A stretch of 64,000 nucleotides of DNA from Artocarpus heterophyllus (lineage: Eukaryota > Streptophyta > Magnoliopsida > Rosales > Moraceae), in NCBI GenBank assembly GCA_025403435.1, contig CM046349.1, forward strand, positions 23,497,854-23,561,853. Direction: 5' to 3'. This document shows, piece by piece, positions 57,001 to 64,000 of the stretch; within the stretch, counting starts at the first letter, position 1, and the number at the start of each line of letters is the position of its first letter. Under the pieces are notes generated by a model. The model did not search any database. It had not been told where the DNA came from and worked only from the letters and a program-made list of their open reading frames with translations. Both the position numbers and the translations under genes were made by a program.

Positions 57001-57645
57001 GCCTTGCTTAAGATTTTGTAGTTTGTTGTACAACTCCCGGTAGTAGTAAGTTGGTACAAATCGCTTCCGCATCATGGTCTTCATCTCTTCCCATGGCTCA
57101 ATAGGTCGCTCTTTATTTCGTCTCCTATTTATAACAAGCTGATCCCACCAAGTAATAGCATAATCAGAAAATTCAATTACAGCCAATTTAACCTTCTTTG
57201 CCTCGGAATAGTTTTGGCAGTCAAAGACGAACTCCATTTTCTTCTCCCATTCTAGGTATGCTTCTGGATTGAATTTGCCTTGAAACGATGGTATCTTCAT
57301 TTTTATGCCTCTCAAACTATCATTTTCCCGGTTCCTAACTCCTCTATCCCGACCAAATCTTCGGTGACTACCCGTTGAATCTTCTCCTTCGTCAAACTCT
57401 TCCCAAGCAATCCTATAGTAGTCATCAACCTCTCCTCTAACCAGAACCCTTGCCCGCCTACGCGCATGAGGAACATGTTGTGGCTATTGCACACGTGTGT
57501 TTTCTATCCAGTCTATCCTCTCATGAAGCTGTCCTAACTCTCCTCTCAACAATCACCTCATCTCCCCCATCATCGCTTCCATAAGAAGTTTTAGGTCTGC
57601 TGCACCCGAGGTACCCTCAATAGTGTTCTTGCTGTTGTTTGACTT
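53781..57645 (-). pseudogene. A8 gag-pol pseudogene, mosaic RT, no integrase
   Basis: Gag runs leftward from 57645, where the start codon is AAG (plus strand CTT), then CCHC near 56580-56625, protease DGGS near 56330, linker 55990-55800, RT, RNase H to about 54330 (ADALSRR-like), then directly the pol C-terminal region. Compared with A4, 24111-25066 is missing, with CAG/GCAG at the junction; the loss is not a multiple of three. The segment of about 55020-55790 is divergent and resembles family C more than A (for example EFEDVFPDDMPDGLPP and [13 protein letters not shown]). Stops include 54736 and several in gag. Confidence 0.92.
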
Positions 57646-58222
57646 TTTTTTTTTTTTGCAAAACAAAATAAGAAACAATGCAAAGGACCTTACCACACTC
57701 CCTTACGTGTTTCACTCAATTTCACTCGTGTTTACACTCAATACTTTCGGTTTTTGTCCACTCTAATGCTCTCGCCTCTTTGCCTTTTTCCACTCATTAA
57801 TTCTCACTCAGTTCCTATAAAACTAGTCAAATCAATATCAAAATTTCCTTGACAATTCACAAATAGATTACCAAGGAGGCTCAGATTAGAAACAAGACTA
57901 TAACAGGAATAGATAATTTAGGCTTTCAGAATTCACACCCAAAAGGAACGAAATTTGAGGAAAAAATTTTTGGTCTGTGTAGGGAATTCAATTTTGGGTT
58001 CCTTGAACGATGAATAACATGAATAACACATAATCAATTTTTTTTTTCAGATCCTCTTGTTTTTCTTCTTTTCCTTTTTTTTTCTTTCTTTTCTTTCTTT
58101 TCGGATATTTTTTTTAAACCGACTTTGATAATGGAAATCAAAACTCACGAATAACTGAAACAAACATAAACTAAGAGAACGGATAAGCAAAACCTGATTA
58201 GAACCTCGCTCTGATTACCAAA
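57646..58222 (-). other. A8 leader and PBS
   Basis: Includes the pre-gag segment (57650-57690), GAGTG-type repeats, the purine-rich block (58030-58115, pyrimidine on the plus strand) and the PBS at 58208-58220. Confidence 0.8.
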
Positions 58223-58976
58223 TGATACAAACCCCGCCAAGAACTGACGCGACCCTAACCAAAATTGGTTTCCAAGATCAAAATTCCTAACATGTTTTGA
58301 ATGCAACCGCGACCCGATACCTAACAAGAAGCACGAACCTTGGTATGTGAGGACGCCACAATCAGCTGTGGATGGATTGATTGACAAGTCTATGAATGCC
58401 ACGGAATTTTTTCGATAAGTTCGACTAGTTCGTTTAGGAACCGAAGAGAATTAAAGCTCAAATTGTGTGTTAAAACTTATTCCCCATTGAATGAAATTCG
58501 TTACAATATATAGGGGTTCCCCTATGTGAATTTTTAGCTCCTAATTGCCCATGGAATTTCGGGCAAATCAATTACCAAAACGTCTAATCTAAAGCAAATA
58601 AGGAAAGTTTCGTTAATGGCTTAAAAGCCTTACAATAATAGAAATAAAAGAAACACAAAAAGGAAACTAGACATTAAAAGGTAAATAGCTGATTCTTCCG
58701 CCACTTGTCGCCTCAAAACAGGAATGTAACTGAAATGGAAATTACCCGATCCCTTCTAGAGCTTGAATCACGCATTTGTTGGTCTGGATGTCACATGCAA
58801 TATCCTCAATGGGCCACCATGCCATAGCTTGAGCCCAAGTTGCCTGAATCAGCCCAATAAGCATTTCTTTGAACTTCTTCGCACGAGCTCTTGTAACCGG
58901 ACCAATGGGAACTTGAATTGGATCTGAATATGTCTCATCCCACGTGCTCTTGCTTGTGCTAACAATGTCCTAATCA
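58223..58976 (-). mobile_element. 5' LTR of A8
   Basis: 754 bp from TGATACAAACC to CCTAATCA, one 51-bp repeat copy. Equal in length to the 3' LTR and highly similar by eye. Confidence 0.93.
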
Positions 58977-58981
58977 CAAAT

Positions 58982-59136
58982 GGACTTTCCATACCCGTTT
59001 GTGGCGTCTCCATTGTACCAAGGTTCTTGCTTTGCTAAGCAACGAGTCGCGGTTCCACTCAACCTGAGAGGTCTTGGGGTTTGAAATTCCAGATTTGATA
59101 TCGGGTTTCGTCACGTGGTTGGCGTGGTTCGTATCA
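58982..59136 (+). mobile_element. C3 5' LTR, right part
   Basis: Continues 53261 (GACTTTCCATACCCGTTTG), ending GTTCGTATCA. The complete C3 LTR would be about 829 bp. Confidence 0.9.
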
Positions 59137-59138
59137 GT

Positions 59139-59151
59139 TGGTATCAGAGCC
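59139..59151 (+). other. C3 primer binding site
   Basis: TGGTATCAGAGCC, an exact 13-base initiator tRNA-Met PBS, two bases after the LTR. The best-preserved PBS in the window. Confidence 0.95.
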
Positions 59152-60016
59152 TAGGATTGTCAGGTTTGCTTATCTTTTCTTGTTTCCAGGCCAAATTCGT
59201 GAATTAGGGTTAGGGTGTCAATTCAGCCAAAAGAAAATATATATATATATCTATTTCGAATTTGGTTCTTTAGGGTTTCTTGAAATCATCATTAGTGGTT
59301 CTTGAATTGTTTCTTTAGTCTTGACAGAGTCAAACCCGAATTGCTCTCTTGGTTTCTAGGGTTACAATTTTTTTTCATTCTTGAATTTCTTTAGGATTCT
59401 ACATTGATTCTTTAGTTTTCTAGGTTTCTTTTGGGGGATTCTTCTAATCTTGATATTGTAATTCTAGTTTGACATTGTGGATTCTATCTTGTGAACCCGG
59501 TTTACAATCTTGATTTGTTCTAGTGGTTCCTTGCCGAATTATCAAAAAAAAAAAAAAGAGAGAGGAAAAGAAATGAAAGAAAAGAAAAGAAAAGAAAAGA
59601 AGGAAAAAAAATCAAGAGGATCCGAAAAAAAAAATCAAGAGTCTGGGAACCCCTCTAAAATTTTTTTGTTCTATTCTTGTTTTTTACGTCTTAGACCCCC
59701 TTTTGCCAGAACCCCACGCTTGACTGACAAAATTCATCAAAATTTGTGGCCAAATTTGAGCCATTTGGTTTGTCCCTTGCCTTGAATTGCTGCTTGAATC
59801 CTTCTTGTTATTATTTGATTAGTTTTGAAAGAACTAAAAGAAGAATACGAGTGGAAAAAGGCAGAGAGAGTGAGAGTATTAGAGGGTAAAAGCCAATTTA
59901 ATTGAGTGAAACACGAGTGAATTTGAGTGAAACATTTTATTTCGAGTGAAACACGTGAGGGGGTGTTGTGAGGTTCCTTTCTATGTTGTTCTAACTTTGT
60001 TTTACAGAATTCAATC
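59152..60016 (+). other. C3 5' leader
   Basis: Contains a short TA run (59239-59250), a purine-rich block (59545-59640), GAGTG-type repeats, and the 40-nt GTGAGG...TTTTACAG stretch (59968-60007) with TTCTAAC ahead of the gag ATG. Confidence 0.75.
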
Positions 60017-60953
60017 ATGTCTCAAAATCAAGAGAATAACACAAATGAAGAGGTTCAACCACCCATTGGACCGAATTTGCAAATGCAAGAATTCATGGGG
60101 CAGATGAGATGGATGTTGAGGAGGGAGTTAGATCAAATCCATGGGAGGTTAGATAGAGTAGAAGAGGGAACCCAATGGGGGCAAACACCAATTGCTCCGA
60201 ATTCCCTAAGGAGGAATAGGTTGTACCAATGGGAAATGGAGGATTTAGATGAACTTGAAGGGGGCTGTTTAGAGGAGGAGTTTGATAGGATGTTAGTGAG
60301 CAGCCACCGGAGATTTGGTCGGGGTAGAGAAGCTAGGAACCGGGTAGATGACAACTTGGGAAGTATCAAGATGAAAATTCCGACATTTTAAGAAAAAAGT
60401 GACCCCGAGGCATACCTTGAGTGGGAAAAGAAGATGGAGTTGGTTTTTGATTGTCACAACTACTCCGAATTAAAGAAGGTAAAACTTGCTGCCATTGAGT
60501 TTACTGATTATGCTATTGTGTGGTGGGATCAATTGTGCATCAATAGGAGGCAGAACGGGGATCGTCCTATTGAAACTTGGGATGAGATGAAGAGAGTGAT
60601 GAGACGACAATTTGTGCCAAGTCACTACTACCGGGATCTATACCTCAAGCTGCAAGGTCTCCATCAAGGTAACCGAAGCGTAGATGAATACTATAAAGAG
60701 ATGGAGATGGCTATGATTAGAGCCAATGTGGAAGAGGATCGGGAGGCGACAATGGCTAGATTTTTGAATGGGTTAAACCAAGAGATTGCCAACACGATCG
60801 AGATACACCATTATGTGGAGTTGGAGGATTTGGTGCATATGGCAATCAAGGTTGAGAGGCAATTCAAGAGAGGTGGTGCACGACCAAGACCAGCCCCACC
60901 ACATCCAAACACCGCTCCTTGGAGGACGAGCTACCCAAAGAAAGAAGAAAACA
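60017..60953 (+). pseudogene. C3 gag pseudogene
   Basis: ATG 60017, MSQNQENNTNEEVQ. The core has [19 protein letters not shown] and [20 protein letters not shown] near 60390 replaces a Gln codon. The gene continues to the TSYPKKEEN segment, before the CCHC knuckle, and there runs into a family A LTR fragment at 60954. Knuckle and N-terminal protease are missing. Confidence 0.9.
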
Positions 60954-61435
60954 TTTTATTGTCTAGTTTCCTTTTTCTTTTTTAGAAAACATGCGTTTCT
61001 TTTATTTCCTATTATTGTAAGGCTTTTAAGCCATTAAGGGAACTTACCTTATTTGCTTTAGATTAGACCCTTTTTTTTTTTGGTAATTGATTTGCCTGAA
61101 ATTCCATGGGCAATTAGGAGCTGAAAATTCATGAAGGGGAAACCCCTATATATTGTAACGAATTTCAATCAATGGATATAAGTTTTTACACACAATTTGA
61201 GGTTTTAATTCTCAGCTGTTCCTAAATGAACTATTCAAACTTATCAAAAAATTCCGTGGCGTTCATAGACTTATCAATCAGTCCGTCCATAGCTGATTGT
61301 GGCGTCCTCACATACTAAGGTTCGTGCTTCTTGTTAGTCATCGGGTCGTGGTTCCATTCAAAACCGATTAGGAATTTTGATCTTGGAGACCAATTTTGGT
61401 TAAGGTCGCATCAGTTCTTGGCGGGGTTCGTATCA
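60954..61435 (+). mobile_element. A9, family A LTR fragment inside C3
   Basis: 482 bp, from TTTTATTGTCTAG to GGTTCGTATCA: the 3' part of a family A LTR with one 51-bp repeat copy. It replaces the gag-protease junction of C3. With no LTR start and no TSD, it reflects deletion after insertion. Confidence 0.88.
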
Positions 61436-64000
61436 GGTGCTAATGCAAACAGTACATCTCTTGTTAGGAAGACCATGGCAATTTGATTGACATGTGCAGC
61501 ATGACGGCTTCACCAACAAGTACTCATTCTTGTTTAATCAACGGACAATCACCCTAGTTCCGATGATGCCAAAACAAGTCTATGAGGATCAAGTAAAATT
61601 ACAAAAATTGAGTGAATAAAAGAATCCGAGAGATCAAGGTAATTTGAGAGAGCAAAAGAAAGAGAGTGAAAAGAAGAGTGAGGCTGTGCATAGTGAGGGT
61701 GAGGGGAGAGAGAAACACATGGCCAAAGGGAGAAAAGAAGATAGAAAGCCCGAATCTGATGAGGAAGAAAAGAGAGAGAAGAATTCAGCCAAAGAGGTAA
61801 AATCAAAGAGAAAACAAAGAAATTTATATGCAAAAACAAGTGAGGTTAACTGAGCATTGCTTTTAAAACGGCCAATTGTTGTGCTCATGTGCCAAGAGAC
61901 CCTTTTAAACACTGACCAACATGACTCTTCTTTGCCTAGTGTTGTTGTTCCTCTTTTGCAGGAGTTCGAGGATGTGTTTCCCGAGGAGTTACCACATGGT
62001 TTACCACCTACCCGAGGGATTGAACATCAAATCAATTTTGTGCCCGGTGCATCAATTCCAAATCGACCAGCATATAGGAACAACCCGGAAGAGATGAAGG
62101 AGCTTCAAAGGCAAGTTGAAGATTTGATGAAGAAAGGGTACGTGAGAGAAAGCATGAGTCCTTGCGTAGTTTTGGTGATTCTAGTGCCTAAGAAGGATGG
62201 GACATGGAGAATGTGTGTTGATTGCAGAGCCATCAACAACATAACGGTAAAATATCGCCACCCTATTCCTCGCTTAGATGACATGTTAGATGAGTTGCAT
62301 GGTTCTTGCATGTTTTCTAAGATTGATCTTAAAAGTGGGTATCGTCAAATATGAATGAAAGAAGGAGATGAATGGAAGACAGCATTTAAAACTAAATATG
62401 GACTGTATGAGTGGTTAGTTATGCCGTTTGGATTAACTAATGCACCTAGCACTTCCATGCGTTTAATGAATCATGTTTTGTGTGCTTTCATTGGTAAACT
62501 CGTTGTTGTGTATTTTGATGATATTCTGATTTACAACAAGAGTTTGCATGAACATATCTCACATTTGCGTTCGGTTTTAGATGTGCTTAAAAAGGAGAAG
62601 TTATATGCTAACCTCAAAAAGTGTACCTTCTGCACCGATAAGCTTGTTTTCCTAGGTTTTGAGTGCTAAGGGTATCAAGGTTGATGAAGCGAAGATCAAA
62701 GCCATCCAAGATTGGTTGACCCCCTCCAGTGTAGGTGATGTTAGGAGTTTTCATGGACTTGCTAGTTTTTACAGGAAGTTCGTGAAAGATTTTAGCACCA
62801 TCGTTGCACCGCTTACCCAAGTTATCAAGAAGAACGTTGCATTCAAATAGGGTGAAGAACAAGAGAAGGCGTTTCAGCTCATTAAACATAAGCTTACTCA
62901 TGCTCCTTTATTTGCTTTACCTAATTTTTCTAAAACGTTTGAAATTGAATGTGATGCTTCTGTTGTAGGTATAGGCGTTGTTCTTATGCAGGATGGAAGA
63001 CCACTTGCGTACTTTAGCGAGAAGCTAAGCGGGGCTGCACTTAACTACCTCACTTATGACAAACAGTTGTACACATTGGTTCGAGCCTTGGAGACATGGC
63101 AGCACTACTTGTGGCCAAAGGAGTTTGTGATTCTTACAGATCATGAATCCTTGAAGCATTTGCAAGGTCAACACAAGCTGAACAAGAGACATGCTCAATG
63201 GGTTGAATTCATTGAGACTTTTCCCTGTCATTCAGTATAAGCAAGGTAAGGAAAATGTGGTTGCAGATGCGCTTTCACGCAGGTATGCCTTAATCTCTAC
63301 TCTTGATGCTAAGTTTCTTGGTTTTGAGCACATTAAGGGACTTAATCTTGATGATCATGACTTTGGGGAGATTTATAGAGCGTGTGAAAAATCAGCAGAA
63401 GGAAAGTTCTACAGGCATGAGGGTTTCTTGTTTAGAGAAAATAAGTTGTGTGTGCCTAATTGTTCATTGAGACACTTGTTAGTTCGGGAATCCCATGGTG
63501 GAGGGTTAATGGGACACTTTGGAGTCGCCAAAACTCTAGTTATTTTGCAGGAGCACTTTTATTGGTCACACATGAAATGGGATGTTGAGAGAATTGGTGG
63601 TCCTGTAGGCAAGCTAAATCGAGGATTCAACCGAATGGTCTTTACATGCCCTTACCTATTCCTAGTTCACCTTGGATTGATATTTCAATGGACTTTGTTT
63701 TGGGTTTACCTAGGAGTAGGCATGGAAGGGATTCAATCTTTGTGGTTGTAGATCGTTTTTCTAAGATGGCTCATTTTATCCCTTGTCATAAGACTGATGA
63801 TGCTTCTCATGTTGCAGATTTGTTCTTTAGGGAGATTGTACGGTTACATGGTGTGCCTATGATAATCGTTTCAGATCGGGATGCTAAGTTCTTGCGTAAC
63901 TTTTGGAAAACATTATGGGGAAAACTCGAAACGAAACTTTTGTTTTCTACTACTTGTCATCCTCAAATTGATGGTCAGACATAAGTAGTTAATAGGACTT
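61436..64000 (+). pseudogene. C3 pol pseudogene, runs off the window end
   Basis: Starts in late protease ([10 protein letters not shown], then a stop), then a Lys/Glu/Ser-rich linker (61600-61850), RT (61960-62670; YFDD near 62512-62523), RNase H (62930-63290), integrase HHCC and core (63480-63984). Lesions: TGA near 61851, TGA at 62352-62354, loss of bases near 62660 (frameshift), TAG near 62848, frameshift near 63235, a small deletion near 63595-63605 that removes the integrase CxxC pair, and TAA near 63982. The 3' end and LTR lie outside the window. Confidence 0.92.

Larger units (their letters stand above)
53262..58976 (-). mobile_element. A8, family A element without integrase
   Basis: 5715 bp with two 754-bp LTRs (3' LTR 53262-54015, 5' LTR 58223-58976), PPT 54016-54027 and PBS (as GCTCTGATTACCA) at 58208-58220. 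Target duplication CAAAC/CAAAT (53257-53261 and 58977-58981) with one mismatch. It is shorter than A4 mainly because ~956 bp covering integrase are deleted. Confidence 0.95.

Noticed and set aside
1..64000. CRISPR array, tRNA, rRNA, bacterial operon or centromeric satellite
   Set aside because: No regularly spaced short repeats with unique spacers, no cloverleaf-like or rRNA sequence, and no satellite array of 150-180-bp monomers seen.

Overview
The window is dicot-plant-type, gene-poor repeat DNA. Apart from two short AT-rich islands (about 27571-29008 and 50648-51863), almost everything can be assigned to transposable elements. I see no intact host gene, no tRNA or rRNA gene, no CRISPR array and nothing bacterial. 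Most of the sequence is Ty3/Gypsy LTR retrotransposons in both orientations. Most belong to one related group whose gag-pol reads like the plant CRM (centromeric chromovirus) lineage. If that lineage call is right, a centromeric or pericentromeric position is plausible, but no satellite array is present to confirm it.

I use working names. Families A, C, D and E are four related LTR families. All have LTRs that start TGAT and end ATCA, prime from an initiator-Met-type PBS, and carry the last ~70-80 codons of pol inside the LTR. Family T is a separate, old, Tekay-like chromovirus with a ~2.2 kb LTR (TGTAACA...GTGACA). A truncated hAT DNA transposon lies at 763-4118.

Layout: 1-762 is a scrambled patchwork of family A LTR pieces and an RNase H fragment. 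763-4118 is a hAT pseudo-element, minus strand, whose end abuts the gag of T. 4119-8247 is T gag-pol (decayed); it resumes at 16661-16803 and is followed by its 3' LTR (16804-18940 plus 26602-26630). T is interrupted by A1 (8248-16660), which itself contains A2 (9160-15909, minus). The T LTR is interrupted by a solo LTR A3 (18941-19340 plus 26197-26596, TSD TGTCA), and A3 is split by the nearly intact A4 (19341-26191, TSD TTTGG). A solo LTR of family D follows (26652-27565, TSD CTGTT), then an AT-rich island. C1 starts at 29009; its gag is split by D2 (30835-42861, TSD ATAAC). D2 contains an opposite-strand D LTR hit by A5 (33070-39812, TSD TCTAG) and A6 (39834-42290). C1 gag resumes at 42862-43447 and ends at a minus-strand chimera: C2 3' LTR and pol (43448-47257), a family A LTR (A7, 47258-48108), and the gag, leader and 5' LTR of family E (48109-50647). 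After the second island, D3 (51864-52587) abuts C3 (52588 to the window end). C3 is interrupted in its LTR by A8 (53262-58976, TSD CAAAC/CAAAT) and in its gag by an A LTR fragment (60954-61435).

All gag-pol genes are broken. A4 is the youngest and best preserved: two 799-bp LTRs with about nine differences by eye, one frameshift and one stop. The most notable features are the pol tail and CR-like motif encoded by the LTR in four families, a 24-base G run replacing the polypurine tract of C2, a 51-bp (17-codon) LTR repeat that varies in copy number even between the two LTRs of one element, a mosaic reverse transcriptase in A8, and the depth of same-family nesting.
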